From Polychytrium aggregatum (taxonomy: Eukaryota > Chytridiomycota > Chytridiomycetes > Polychytriales), in assembly GCF_025602895.1 (NCBI RefSeq), contig NW_026516268.1, positions 1 to 64,000 on the forward strand: a stretch of 64,000 bases of DNA, written 5' to 3'. A program made the position numbers and the translations under genes. Shown here one piece after another: positions 48,059-60,716 of the stretch. The notes under the pieces are model-generated. The model was not told the DNA's origin, did not search any database, and saw nothing but the letters and a program-made list of their open reading frames with translations. Position 1 is the stretch's first letter. Every line of letters starts with the position of its first letter.

Positions 48059-50196
48059 ATGTGGATCCAAGCCAAGCTCTCGACCGTCCTCGTGCTGGCC
48101 GTAGCCCCGGCCTTGGTGCAGTCGTTTGGTCTCCAGATTCTGGCGCCCTCCGCCGGGTCTGAGATCAGAGTCACTGGCAAGAGCCCCTCGGTCACGCTCC
48201 AGTACGGTGGCGACGGACCCTTCGCAGCCGGCCAGTGGGTCGACATGCTCTGCCAGGTAACGGCGCATCGATCACTTCCGCGCGGCGTGCTCACTCGCTT
48301 ACTGGGCTGTCTGGTTCTGTCCTGATCTTGTCTGGTCTTGCCTGGTCTGTCCTGATCTTGCCTGGTCTGTCCGGACTGGGACTGGCCTGGGAGCGCACTG
48401 GGCATGGCTGTGGGCGGGTTTCCCTCGTTTTGCACCTCGACTGACGCTCTCGCATCCAAAACAACACCGGATATGTGCTTGCCATTCTGGAATCATCGGC
48501 ACATGTCCTTTCCCTTACTTCATCAACGACCGGCTTGGATGGACCTCTTCGACCTCTTCAATCTCTTCGACCTCTTCGACCTCTATGATCAATGTCAATG
48601 CACCTCATCCGCCTGGCGATGGCGTGCAAATCCAACGCAACCTTGAAAACCACCACGACACCGATATTGACGCCGCTGCTCCTGCGTGGATGCAAATGTT
48701 GGAACACTGCGCCGGTGACGACCTTTCACTTGTTCGTCGAATCTCAACCATTCATGCCTGCCGCCTCTGAACACAGAGCATTGAGCTGCCCTCGGTCATC
48801 GACAGCTGCGAGGGCCTGACGGTCTCACGCTCGACCCAACAGACCGCCTCCTTCGACATTCCGTTGGGCCGCTTCCCCAACGGCCACATCCAACTCATCT
48901 TCTGCCCTCCTGGCTCAGCCAGCGCCTTCACCGCCGGATCCCCTTCGTCTTGTTTCGTGGCTCCCCAGCAGTTTGCCTACTACGAACCCAACAATCCTGC
49001 TACTCTTCCCGCCAACAATATCGTCCATATTGTGACTACTTCTGCTGCCCCTGCTCCATCTCCTCCATCTCCTCCATCTCCTCCTCCTCCACCACCTCCA
49101 CCACCACCACCCCCTCCTCCTCCTCCTCCTGCAACCTCTGCTGGCCCTCAGTCTACCGCCACAGCAGACCACGTTTCCAGCTCAGTCCCCGCCCCTGTCC
49201 CCCTCCAACCTACCCCCATTGTCCGCACGGCTGTCGGCCCGATCCAAACCAGCATCGCGCCCACAGGCGGAGGTATGTTGAATCACCGTTCTTGATGCAG
49301 TATGCCCTCTTACTGCCTGACAAGAGTCTGCTATCCATCGTTGCCGTGACACCGTCGCCCGGATACCATTGTCGAGATATCAGCGCTGCGACGTGATCGC
49401 TATTCCTTTCGTTGCCAAGTCATGAGACTCTGGCCGTGCTCTTGGCATCAAGAGTTGCTGCCACGCCTTGTGGTCGCCGCCTCGCTGGTCGCTCCATCGT
49501 CGCTGCTCTAACATGGCTGCACTGTCGGTTTTCTCTCGGATTATAGCAGTCGTTCAGCCTCCGCCCCCGGCACCCCTCTCCCCCGAACCAGGCTCAGTCT
49601 CTAATGTCCCCGGTACCACGACCAACGGCCTCCCAGCTGCCACGGTTGCCGGTATCATCGCTGGCTGCGTGGGACTTGTCAGTGTCCTGCTCGTCGCGGG
49701 ATTCGTTCTCAAGCGCCAGCGCGACGTTGCGGCTGCCGACCAAAAGTTGCCCATGCGCATCATCATCCCGCCGTCGCCCGCATTCTCGTTCAATCCCTCG
49801 GAGGTCTCTGTGCCGTCAACCCCCAGACTCATGGATGCCTCCACAGTCCCGCTCTCGCTGCCGAGACTCGCAACCTTCACTCCGGAGATGGACCATAGCG
49901 TCATTATCAACGAAGCCGGGCTGACGCTCCATTCTCAGAGCACCGACAGCACTATCCCTCGACCGCCGCTGGTTCCGATCGAGGTGCCCATGATTGTCTA
50001 TCCCGAGGAATTTGCCATCGAGGATGCCGATCGCCCCGTCATCGTTGGGACGTTCGAGGTCCATCCTATCGAGAACCCGCATTTCCATGTGGTCGCCGAG
50101 CAGGACATCCTGAACTGCCCCGGATCCCACCACTCGACCCAGTTTGAGATCCTGAGCGATAGTGCCTCCGTCTTGGACTCGGAGATTGATGCCTAG
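48059..50196 (+). CDS. Secretory single-pass membrane protein with polyproline stalk (wall-sensor-like)
   Basis: Exons 48059-48256, 48777-49272 and 49547-50196 join in phase to 447 aa. A signal peptide covers about residues 1-22. A beta-rich ectodomain follows (residues 23-150, LQILAPSAGSEIRVTG..., pattern like the Kre9/Knh1 or Ig-like N-terminal domains of fungal wall proteins; tentative). Then come a long Ser/Pro linker with runs of up to 18 prolines, one membrane helix (about 263-285, VAGIIAGCVGLVSVLLVAGFVL) followed by KRQR, and a 160-residue cytoplasmic tail. The layout resembles fungal WSC/Mid2-type stress sensors, but there is no WSC domain, so a sensing role is inference. The 520-nt first intron is rich in CTGGTCTGTCC and TTCGACCTC repeats. 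Confidence 0.75.
48315..48590. repeat. Intronic short repeats (CTGGTCTGTCC-type; TTCGACCTC-type)
   Basis: Within intron 1 of the polyproline protein gene, CCTGATCTTG/CCTGGTCTGT units repeat at about 48315-48372 and CTCTTCGAC/CTCTTCAAT units repeat at about 48545-48590. Confidence 0.75.
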
Positions 50197-51343
50197 AAAG
50201 CGCCGGACTGGGGCACGCTGCTTTGGTCGATTTGGGGCGTGACATGCGAGGGGAAGGTCTTCATCTTCAAATCCACCCGCTGGACTGACAGGCATCGGTA
50301 GTAGACCCGAAATCCAAGTAATGGCTATTGCGATTTACACGCTATGTAATCCCTCTTCCAATCTATCTTTCTCTCTCTATCTCTCTATCTCTCTATCTCT
50401 CTCACTCTCTGTCTTTGCCGCTCCTGTCTTCCACTCCCAAAGCCCTCTCTTCTTCGCGTCCATTTCTCTGACCCCGATCGTCTCCATCCATCCGAGGAAC
50501 TGTGACATCGACCTCGCCAAACTCCCTGGCTCTTACCTCCTCCCCTTCCGACCTTGCCAAAAATTGCTTCTATAACTCTTTCATTCCATGCAAATGTGTC
50601 TATCCAGGCGGCGCGCTGCGACAGACATCATCATCATGGATCTGGAGCCTCTCTCTTGGCCTACGGCTCGGTTGTTTGGCCTTGCCTCCCCCTCCCGTCC
50701 AAGAGTAATGTGCATTTCTTTCTCTATACTTTTCTCAACTCCCCTAGCGACTGTATCATCTGCTGGCTGGTTTGCGTCGTTGCGGATGCGCTCTTGCTTT
50801 CGCTTGTTCTTTCGATACTATGATACACGATATTCAGAAGAAAAAACGAGACTACCCTCTCCATTGTGTCCGCGCCGAATTTGATGGCCTCCGCCGAACG
50901 GGCCATCTGAAATCAAAGGGATCGGAACCTGGAGAAAGGGACATGGACGGGCTGTGGCGCATGCCACTCGGCCACGTGACCAACCGCAGCCGCGCCCGTG
51001 ACCCATATCCGTTTCTGTCGGCCCAGTCCCAGCTTTTCCTGCGTTCTTGGTCATCGCATCCACATCCAGATTGCCAGGTACGTGCAAAAGAAAGGAAAAC
51101 CAGCAGAAGGAGAGCAATCCCATGGCGGCTGTGGATGCTGCAGACACATCAAGCAGCACCGTCAGTCGATATTGCAGACAGGGAGATGCAGCCGCTTCTG
51201 TGCCGGCGGATTGCAGGACACACGGCGACTTCATCTCTGACGCTTGTCTGATGCAACGATCGCCATCGGTCGACACGGCTGCAATCGACTCTCGCGATCG
51301 CAACGATATCCGATATCTCCCTCTACCACTGTCGGAGGCAGCC
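50197..51343. other. Intergenic region with pyrimidine-rich microsatellite
   Basis: 1.15 kb between the membrane-protein stop and the chosen uS14m start. It contains a (CTCTCTAT)n stretch at about 50372-50412. The uS14m frame is open upstream to ATG 51122, so the right end may be coding or 5' UTR. Confidence 0.4.
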
Positions 51344-51993
51344 ATGCATCTCTGCACCACCATCCGAGACAAGATCGCCCGCCAGCTCGTCGTCGAGCAC
51401 GAAGTCACTCGACAGGCCCTCCGGACCCTCGTCCGCAACCCGTCACTCGATCTGGATCTGCGCATGAGAGCACAGCTGGCCCTGAACTCGTTCCCGCGCT
51501 ACACCCGGCCGTCGGTGGTCAGCAATCGCTGCACCGAGAGTGGAAAGGGTCGTGTAAGTTCATTGGGACGGACTGGCGAGCAGGATCAGGATCAGGATCA
51601 GGATCGTTGAGAGGGGCGAATATGGCGACTGGCCAAAGGGCGGGGATGCAGGTCCACCCCCCAACTTTGATGCCTGCCCTGGATCTGCGGATCTGCCCGC
51701 TGTCTGCCCTTGAATCCGAGTCGCTTCTACTCTTCGAACGACTCTCGGGATCTCCACGAGCCAGCAATGCATGCATCTCGAGCTGGGCACACTCACTCAA
51801 GATACCTCACACCAATTATCACCGATCCTCCTTGCGCAAGAGACTCGTGCGCCATTCACTTCCTCGGAACTCACCAAGAACTACCACTTTGTCTCTGTAG
51901 GGTATCATCACCGACCACAAGCTCTCGAGAATCGTGTTCAGAGACCGAGCTCTGGCTGGAGAGCTGCCCGGCGTCAAGAAGTCTGTCTTCTGA
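51344..51993 (+). CDS. MRPS14: Mitochondrial small-subunit ribosomal protein uS14m
   Basis: Component of the mitoribosome small-subunit head. Exons 51344-51553 and 51901-51993 join in phase 0 to 100 aa, close to the size of bacterial and mitochondrial S14. Family signature: an N-terminal basic helix (IRDKIARQLVVEHEVTRQAL), LNSFPRYTRPSVVSNRCTESGKGRG (corresponding to LPR...P...RNRC..TGR.RG) and, from exon 2, KLSRIVFRDRALAGELPGVKKSVF (corresponding to LSRI.FR..A..G.LPG..K..W). The start is uncertain: in-frame ATGs at 51251 and 51122 would add up to 74 residues that do not resemble the family. Only one of the four zinc-ligand cysteines of C+ S14 forms is present, as in mitochondrial types. Confidence 0.88.
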
Positions 51994-52603
51994 TCGTCCT
52001 CCGACCCGCCCCCAACAAACGTCTTCTGGGTCCGCAAATCTGCTGCCGGGAGCATCTTCGTTCTGCCAGACGGCTCCGCTCTCCCACTTTCCCCTCTCCC
52101 ACTCTCCCACATTTCGCACATTTCACACTCCTGCATCACCATCTTGGCCTTGATGTCAGCGAATCGATTCACGTATGTCACTCGTCACCCAGTTCATTTG
52201 CGCTCTGAACCAAGGAAAGGCAGCGCCGTCGCCCAATGTTGGGCTCGAGCCACTTGTGGCATCTCTCCCCACTCTCTCCTCATTGCTTCAATGGGCTGTA
52301 TGTTAGGCTTACTGGTAACAGTGACGATAAACTCACGAGTCGATATTCAAGAGGCGAGACATTCGGTACAGGCGAATGATAAGTGTTTAGGGAAGCAGGG
52401 ACAGCAGAGAAAGGGGGGGGCGAGTTGAACAAAGGATAAAGGACGGCGGGAGAGCTCAAACCACTCTCGTTTCACTTCAAAATGACACGACGAGGTACGT
52501 TGGCGGGCCCGACAAGTCCAGCTGCACAAAGCGGTGCAATCTGGAATCTCAACCGGGCCTGGGATGACCGTTTTCGGATGACGACGGCGACAAGACCGAC
52601 CGG
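51994..52603. other. Convergent intergenic region, nothing recognised
   Basis: 610 nt between uS14m (+) and the large disordered-protein gene (-). CTCCCACTTTCCC repeats occur near 52080-52110. No gene was seen. Confidence 0.35.
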
Positions 52604-55600
52604 CTACATTTGCATCGACACGGTTGCACTGCGGGTCGGAGCCTTCATGGTCTTTTTCTTGCCGAGCGGGGCAGCAGGTGCTCCCGATGCCGCGGGGAGC
52701 AGCGACGTTGACGACGACGATCCAATTGTCGGGTAAATGGGCGACTCGGAATGCGACGGAGAGACCTTGGCGGCGGATGGCAGCGGTGGTGTGGCCGTCG
52801 CGGCCCGCGGCATCGATGGCGCTGTTGCAGGGTGGCCTGCGCTGACAGCAGGGGTGGTCAGAACAACGGGCACAAACGGAATGTTCGGAGGCGGGACGGG
52901 GAAGGTGGGCAGGACGTCGGAATAGGACTCTGCTGCACGGCTCAGGTGGGGATAGTCTTGATCCCGAGAGGAGCCCTCGAAGGGCCGAGCTGCATAGTCC
53001 ATGGTCGGGGCAACAGAATCGACAGGGCGAGCAGAGACCTCTGTCAAGAGTTGCGGATATTCCTCGCGAGGCTCTCGAACACGCTCGAGAGTCGCCGTCT
53101 GCATCTTTGGCGTCGAGAGCACCCGGATGGCGGTGGCCTTGCGCTCGACCGACCGCGATCGAGACGACTGTCGCTCCATTGTCGGGACAACGTGCGAAAC
53201 AGGCACCACTGTGGCGATGGCCATGCGTGGCCGCTCCGACTCTGGAATTCTGCCCGACAGCGATGGCGAGTCTGAGCCGGTGTTGCTTCTGGAGCGACTC
53301 ATGGATGGGATCTGGGCGGGTGGTATCAAGAGCGACGATGCTGGCTCGTGGACATTGCGGTTCTCCAGACGGCGCAGTGCCGCTTCGTACGGATCCATGC
53401 TGAAGAAGACTTCGGCAGGGGTGGGCTTGGGCGTTTGGCGGACGGATCCGGTGCGAGTGGCCGACATGGATTGGTAGTGGTTGATGGTAGATATGGCGTT
53501 CGACGGGTAGCTTTGCAGAGCCTCGTCCTGCTCGGCGGTGGTCTTGGTCTCCCAGATCAAGGGATTGTCGACCGAGGCTGCAGGAACCGTGCGCGGCGAT
53601 CGCTTGCGCTCGAGCGAGTGGTACGGGCTGGGGCTCCTGGGCGTTCGCGTCGGAGTCGGCTGGGCCATCTCGGCCTCGGTTTTGGGCTCACGAATGATGG
53701 GATTATCACTCGATGGGGGTGGCGGCACTCGGTTTGAACGCTTCCGATCCAGAGATCGATCGATCGATCGGAACGGCTTGCGGACGGCAGCTTCGTCCAC
53801 CGCAGCCGTCGAGGGATACGGATCCCAGTCTTCCTCGGGCTCGATGGTCCTGGGCTTGCGATCAAGAGATCGATCGGGCGAGCGCAGGATATTTCTTGGC
53901 GGAATGCCATGTACAGGCGCTTGGGGGTGCATGGTCGAATCATGGCCATGTGGATCCCTTGGACCGCGAACTGCGTCGCCCTCCACGAACGGCGAGCGGT
54001 TGGATCGCTTGCGCTCGATAGAGGGAGAGATGTTGCGGCCTCGTCGCGAGTCCAAAGTCCCATCCACAAAGGCTTCGCCACCAGCGGCAACAGCGCGCTG
54101 CATCGACCGCTGGCGCTCGATAGCAGGACGGTCTTCGTAGCCAGCGGGTGGAGACCGGCCCCGCAATGGCGGTGTCTTGAGCTCGCGAATCAGCGGATTA
54201 TCTTCTGTCAGAACCACGGCAGCCCGGGCAGTGCGCTTACGCCCGAGACTGTTGAAGGGCGAGCCACTCTTGTGTTCCGAGCGACCGATTGCGGTAGACG
54301 AGCCATCGGCAGCGTGCGAGACCGATGGGCTGCCTGCCGCCGCTTCTGGGGACATGTGGTCCACGTAGCGCTTGGGCTTCATCATCTCGCTGACAATGAC
54401 ATTGAGCGAGTCGAAAAAGGCACGGTCTTGATCCGAGTAGGAGTCGCGGTCACTGCTCAGGCGGTTATGGGTGTCGGAGCTACCTGCGGAGATACTTTGT
54501 TCTTGCTGGGTCGAAGTGGAGCGGCCGACATTACTGGAGGACGATTCGGACGAAAGCGTGAGCGGAGCCAGGTCAACATCTTCCTTGAAGACAATGATGT
54601 CTTCGGCGCTCAGACCCATAGCCGGCAGTTCAATCGTGGGTTGCGGGGCACTGGCCATTGATGCACGTCCATCAGTGCTTGGTTCGGGGCCGTCGGCGAC
54701 AGGGCGGAGCGAGAGCGACGGAGACTCGGCCTGGTACGAGGCTATGGCATCCAGGGTATCCGTGAGATGGCTGTCGAGGACAGAGTCGGTAAGAGATTCT
54801 CGGTTGGACTCGCCAATGGTCTTGAGTGCTGCCAACGGCTTGAGCAGCGAGACATTGCTCTGTGGTTGACGAAGGCGTAGGGAGACACACGGGTGGGTTT
54901 CGTTGAATCGGACAATGTGCGGCCGAACACAAATGCCAGTATGGCAGACCGGACCACGGCAGACCGGACCACGGCAGACCGGACCACGGCAGAGTGCATA
55001 TGGCTCCCTGAGGAGGAGCCAGCGAACAGATAACCGACGCCCCTCCGCTGACACTTTTGAATCACAGACACAGGCCAAGCAAATGCTGACGGAGAGGAGT
55101 GCCGCTTACCTGGTGCTTGCGGGCCACTGGGCTTGTCTGTGAGGCTTCCTTGACATTGATGGCTTCGAAGGACTGAACCATCTGAGCAACATAGGACATC
55201 CTGGGTCGGCTGGCAGAGGGCCTCGCAGTCCGGACCCCCAGTAAATCCGATTCTACTGCAACAGCAGCCTCGGGACCCCGCTCGTCCTTGTCAGAAGATT
55301 GCAACGGCTGTGATGGCGAGACCGCTCCGACGGAAGGAGCGGGGATTGTGACGGCCGAGCCAACGCTTGCTGCAGACACTGCAAGAGCCGATGACTCAAT
55401 AGGCGCTGCAGCTAATTGAGCAAGCGGGACGTCGTCCAGATCGTCCCAGCCCTCATGCAGAACCTCGATCTTGAAGCTGCTGTTGGTCAGGCGTTTGGCG
55501 AAACCCCGCTTGTGGAACAGCTTGGAAAGCCGAGTGGACGGGGGCCGAGATCCTGCCTCATCCGACTTGCGCTTCTGGCCCGAGCGTCTCTTCTTGGACC

Positions 55601-57206
55601 GAGAGAATCCGAATGGATTGCTGTTCAGGATACGTGGCGATGCCTTTGGAGACTTTGGCTTGATACCCGCGGCCGAATCGAGTGCGGCTGCGTAGTCAGG
55701 CTCAGCCGCGGGTTCGGCTGGAGCCTGGTCGATCGAAATCTCAGAGACGACGGTGGCGAAGGTAACGGTCGGGGTTCGTTTCATTGGCGGGGCCGCAGAG
55801 TCGGCAGACTTGTTGAGGTCGGTAAAGGGCGAAAGTCGGGCGGCAGTGGCTTCGGAGGCAACGACGACCGATGGAAGAGCTGTGGCAGGAGCAAGCGCTT
55901 CAGCCGCTACAGTGGCCAAGGAATCGCCGACAGAGTCGACATCTTGCCAGCCATCGTCGTCATCCAGCGGCCGGGCAACCCTATGACGGGGACGGTCGTG
56001 CCGAGGAGGCGCTCGTTGTGGAGCGATTTGCTTCACAGTGCCCCAGAAAGCACGCTGGCCCTTGCTCAGAAGCTTGGCCATGATGTGAGTGTTGTCGATT
56101 TTCTGGGCCGGGAGTGTTTCGTAGTGATAGCTCTGTCGGTTTGCTGTTTCGACCGAATCCAGCGACTTGCGGTCGTCGTGACTGAAGACCGAGCTGAAGG
56201 AGTCGATTCGAAGGAGGCCAGGGCTGCGATAGGTCAGGGTTTTGCGGCGAGGATCTGACGAACTGTCGGAAGCCTGAAGGGAGGAGACAAGATCGGGCCT
56301 GGACGAATTGCCGGCCTGGTGGTCTGGGAGAGGGAGGGGAAGGCCGTGTGGATGTGGAGGGGCGTCGGGATGATGCGGATCGCCAAGGTAGTGGCGAGCA
56401 TCAAGCCGGATGAAGGATACACGCGAGTAGCGATGGAGCTGCGGCTTGTGGATGGACAGCACCCTGCGGTTGTCGTCTGTTCGGGTGCGATAGATGGACA
56501 CCCGCTTCCTTCGGATCTCAAAGTCGGTAACAGCGGGCTCAAACACCGGGTCCTCGAGCTGCTGCTGGCGGTCGGGGTCAACGTCGAGCCATTCATCCGA
56601 GGCCGGGTCGGACGATCCAGCCGAGGGAGTCGGTGGCGCGGGCGACGCAGTGCTGGCTTTGGGCGAGACCTCGGTGCGGGCTGGGTTGCGGGGGCTGCGC
56701 GGAGGAGATGCCTCGGCAAACACAGGAGAGTCGTCGAGCGGCCTGGGCACTCGGGTGATTTGGACCTGGTTCAGGGCATGCGACTTGCGAACGACAGCGT
56801 AGCTCGGAACCGGCGAGGCCTTGGTTACGGTGTAGGAGCGTCGCTTGAACTGCGTCGGGGGAAGAGCGTCCTGTGAACCGCCGTATCGCCGCGGAAGGGT
56901 GCTTGACTTGAATTGCAGGGCGACCTGCGAATCAGTGCGCGGCGGGATGTATGGGCTGCTTTCCTGCGGATCGGCGTGGCGGTCGTCGTCCTGGAAGTTG
57001 AGCGGGTTGGTCCTGCGGGTGGAGGGCTCGCCATAGAAGGCTTCAGGCGAGTTGGAGATGATGATGGGGTGGGATATGACATTGGCGGGTCGCGGCGAGC
57101 CGTCGTATGGACGGGAGGGGCCAGACGACTTGGACCTATGAGGCCGAGGCAGAGAGAGCTGCCTGAAGAAGGTGCTGAGCTTGTTGGGACCCTTGGAGTT
57201 GTCCAT
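52604..57206 (-). CDS. Unrecognised 1450-aa intrinsically disordered protein with repeated RKR...DNPLIRE motif
   Basis: Exons 57206-55110 and 54859-52604 join in phase 0 to 1450 aa. Most of it is Ser/Pro/Arg/Ala-rich and predicted disordered, with no domain I recognise. A motif of the form SL-x-RKR-x-x-R ... DNP(L/I)I(R/W)E-x-KT occurs three times in the C-terminal half (around protein residues 920, 1080 and 1120), with further SLDRK/SIERKRS single blocks. A basic patch (SRSKKRRSGQKRKS, about residue 540) could be a nuclear signal. The start (MDNSKGPNKLSTFF) is followed by a Ser/Arg/Pro stretch; the frame is open further upstream. A cytoskeletal or polarity scaffold is one possibility, but there is no direct evidence. 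Confidence 0.72.
54947..54995. repeat. 17-bp intronic tandem repeat (GACCGGACCACGGCA-type), 3 units
   Basis: Three perfect units inside the single intron (54860-55109) of the 1450-aa gene. They create a Cys/Arg/Gly repeat in read-through translation, an artefact of intron sequence. Confidence 0.85.
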
Positions 57207-57892
57207 GGCGACAGGATGGACAGAGGGACAGATGGTCCAGAGGGCAGCGCGCGGGACGGATGGGACGGGATAGGATGGGATGGATGAGATGGATGAGATG
57301 GATGAGATGGATGAGATGGCGGGCCGGAGGAAGGAATCGAGGATGAGCTGGCTGGCTGGCCGGCTGGCTTGCCGGGAGTTCGACAGAACAGGAGGGCCGC
57401 GCCGCGCCGCCATTGGTTGGCTGCGCTCCGCCACCGCGCTGCTTGTGCGCGTCGCGGCAGCACACGGCCGGTTCGCCGCATCCACACAGACTGCAGCATC
57501 CCTCCCCGCAGTGCCGCAGTGTGGCTGTACATGTGCTGTGCAGGCCGCGCGCTGATTGGTGCGCTGTCCTCTTCTGTTGTCTGTGCTTGTCGGCTGGTCG
57601 GCCGCGTTACAGTGTGTATTTTTGGGCTGCTGCCAAGGCGCCGTCGCGATTGTGTGCGGTGTGTGACGCTGTGGCGCATCGCTATGTGTGCCGCCACCGC
57701 GCCACACCACCGCCCCACGTTTCCCGCCCTTCACTGGCTCGACATGCGCTGTCCGTCTTGTGCCTTTGGCTCCTTTCGTGCCTCCATGTTGATCGGCGAT
57801 TTGTTTGTATTCGAGCGACCATGAAACAGCCCGCTGACCAAAGGTTTCGCACCCACGGACAATGAGGCTCGCTGCTTGGCCCTGCGCCCGCG
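57207..57892. other. Intergenic region with 10-bp repeat
   Basis: 686 nt between two reverse-strand genes: promoter side of the 1450-aa gene and 3' side of the F-box gene. A GGATGAGAT array of about five 10-bp units lies at 57280-57320. Confidence 0.5.
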
Positions 57893-59922
57893 TCAGTACC
57901 GCTTCCCCAGGCGGGTCTCGGCCTTTGCCGCTGAGAGCCGCTGGGTGCGCTCGCCGATGAATCTGCCGAGCGCATTTCTGGAGATTGCACAGCGACTGCT
58001 GTATCGCTGTGCCTCGCCAGTGTCAGCGTCGGATGCAGCGCCGATGGTCTCCTGGTCGACCCGCCAGACATAGAGCATCCCGCCAAAGGCCGAGACGATC
58101 AGCATGCGCCCGTCGGGCGACAGCCTCATATCCGAGATGCTGGTGACGAGTTCATGCTGCCCAAGCGGGCCAACTTCAGTCCCAAACGGCTCCGAGAGGC
58201 GGTAGAGCCGGGCGCCTGTGTGCAGGTCCCACACCGATATCTCGCTCTTGCGCAGGCTTGCCGTGAACAGGAATCGGTCGTGCATCGCAATCTTGGGATT
58301 GTAGAGCCCCAGCCGGATGTATCCGCGGTCGGGCGTGTGGAACTTCGTCAGGTCCCGGAACGACTCGTCAATGATGCTGACGAGCGGGTTCTCGTTTTGT
58401 GCGAGCCGCTTGACGTCAAAGATGATGTAGACGCCCTGCACTCCATAGTTGCATGCCACCAGGGAGCCTTGCGCCGAGATTGATTCGACCGTCCAGACAT
58501 GGTACTCTTGGATCCGCCCGACCGTGATTCCCCGGGCAGCAGCCATCTCCTGGACGTCCGAGTACGAGCACCGAATGACGTACAATAGTTTGCGCGTCGA
58601 AATGCCATAGATACCGAGAAACTGATTGTCGAGGGCGCCGCCTCCGACAAAGAGGTAGTCTGGAGTGATGGCGAGCTGAGTGATGTGCGTGAAATCATGC
58701 GCTGCTTCGAGTGGCTTCAGGTCGGGCAGTGTCCAGAATCGCATCAGCCCGCTTATGAACCCACATACCAGGGTTCGCGAAGCTTCGTCACAGACGATTC
58801 GGACAATGGGCTCGTCGTCGATCGGGGCGCACTCGAGAGTGGTGCTGGTTGGCAGGCATTGGTTAGGGTCGTTGTCGTGACCGCTCCATCGGCACTCGCA
58901 TGTGCTCTGATCTTGAACAGCGGACCGTTGGTGTTGGTACTCGCTATCACGATCGTGGTGCTGGCGAGGAATTGGGTTGGTGGGGCTCGTATCGAGGTTC
59001 CTATTGGAGCAAGGGCGCTGGCCATCGCCGTGTGAGCCTTTGGGTGGCTGGAGAAGGCTTGCAGGGAATCCAAATTCGCCCGGGCTTTGCTGAAGTCGCT
59101 GTTCAGCGGACCAGTCTCCATGCTTTTGTTGCGGAGTGATGTGACCATCGACAGCAAGACGCTGCACCCGAAGGTGTGGAGAGTAGTCCGCGCTGAAGAT
59201 GAGGTTCTGATAGAGACATAGATGATGGACGCGATATCCGGGAAGCGATGCAATCACTCTCATGTCGTCCAGGCGCCGTACGATGAGCTGGTCTGTCAGC
59301 CTCCTGGTAAAGATCGTGTGGGTGTCCTTTGCAAAGTGAGACGAGTCGCCTGTGAGTTTGGGCTTGAGCTTCCACACGGAGCAAGCGGCTTCTGCGCCGA
59401 GCAACTTCCGGCCGTCTGTCGCGGTAGTAGCATGCAATCACTTTCCAGGAAGCCTCATTCAACTCGTACCCTGGGGGCACAATCAGCAGCACCTACATCA
59501 GAACCATAGACCATCAGGTTGCCCGAGACCGACACCACCGTCGAGGCAAAGAACAGATCCAGTGGCTCCTCGAAAAACTCAAACTTGTACTGCTTGCTCA
59601 TCCACCGGAGGTTGTATCGATGCCGCTCCTTCCAAAACCAGTGGCGGAACCGAGTCTCCGCCGACAGTGATGCGGGCGTCTGCCACAACTCGCAGCAGAT
59701 TTGCTTCCAGAGGAAGGAAGGGCCGTGGTCAATCAGACGATACCAAAGCCGGGACACCAGCCGAACTCGAACCAGCGTCTCCGCCGAGAGCCGGGCAAAT
59801 ATCATCAAGAGTACTTCGTCTGGCATGGCCTGGAGCCCCACTGGCGGTCCAGCATCGGGGCTGTCTGGCTGTGGATATCGAATATTCACCGCCGATGAGC
59901 AGGCAGTATGGTCTATCAGCAT
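57893..59922 (-). CDS. F-box/WD40-repeat protein (SCF substrate adaptor)
   Basis: Probable substrate receptor of an SCF ubiquitin ligase. Exons 59922-59505 and 59415-57893 join in phase through an 89-nt intron to 646 aa. Residues about 33-75 form the F-box (MPDEVLLMIFARLSAETLVR, then VSRLWYRLIDHGPSFLWKQI). The C-terminal ~450 residues contain WD40-like beta-propeller repeats (IVCDEASRTLVCGFISGLMRFW; FTASLRKSEISVWDLHTGARLY; ISDMRLSPDGRMLIVSAFGGMLYVWRV), separated by a His/Gln/Asn-rich insert near residues 250-310. The protein ends with a basic tail. The start ATG 59922 was preferred; the frame is open to 60039. The intron acceptor was selected because it restores the frame and gives a WD-like junction. 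Substrate unknown. Confidence 0.85.
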
Positions 59923-60716
59923 GAGCGGCTGTCGGGCGGAAGGACCGACTGAGTGTTGTCCTGAGAAAAGCAATTCCCTTGCCCCGTCAACCACCCAGCC
60001 TGCGGGCCGACGCATGATGCGAGTACCGAGTCTACACATCGCAATACCTGCTTGGCGGGTTGGGCGGCTGAATCCATTGGCAGGCCAACCGGATTATGAT
60101 CTGGGTGTGCATCTACAGAAGGACAGAATGGCCGAGAGCCAGGACTGCCGTCAGACTCATGCTTCGCTGTTACCGATTGCACATTCAGAGCGGAAGGCTT
60201 TCGAGATGATCCGCACCAATTGGCATTCGGATGCTTTGACGAGCCGATATCGGAAAGAATGACGTAGTTGGAAAGCAAGCCCTCAGGACAGTCGTGGGCT
60301 GCTTATCCGTAACTTGGGCAGAGATGCAGCACAGCCCAGGACAGTGCGTTGGCCGGATGATGTGCAAAATACAGGGGCGTCGGCAAAGGTATATTCAGTT
60401 AAATTCGCGACGGGATGAGCAGACATGCAACGGGATGGAGCGCACGGACGGCCAGGACATGCTCCCGAACCCAGGAGCCTTGGCAGCGCTCTCATCACTC
60501 CCTTGTCCGATCCAGGAACATGACCCCCGGACAGGTGGCGTTTGCCACCGGCCCTGGATGCCCCCGCGGGCGGGACAGCGCTTTTGGCGGATTGGCCGCT
60601 GGAGTGCCAGTAGAGGGGGATCCGTGGTCTGCTTTCCTCCCCCCCCCCGCCTCGGTTTGCTCGACGGCCGCAACGGCGCAATCTCAGCCTCGATCTCGAC
60701 CTTGAATGTGCCGGCT
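59923..60716. promoter_or_regulatory. Divergent intergenic region, F-box gene / small membrane protein
   Basis: 794 nt between divergent starts. A run of about ten C lies near 60641. No coding-like ORF or known regulatory site was seen. Confidence 0.35.

Noticed and set aside
51122-51343. Longer N terminus for uS14m from ATG 51122 or 51251
   Set aside because: The added residues do not resemble uS14m or a mitochondrial presequence. The 100-aa form fits the family, though the longer form cannot be ruled out.
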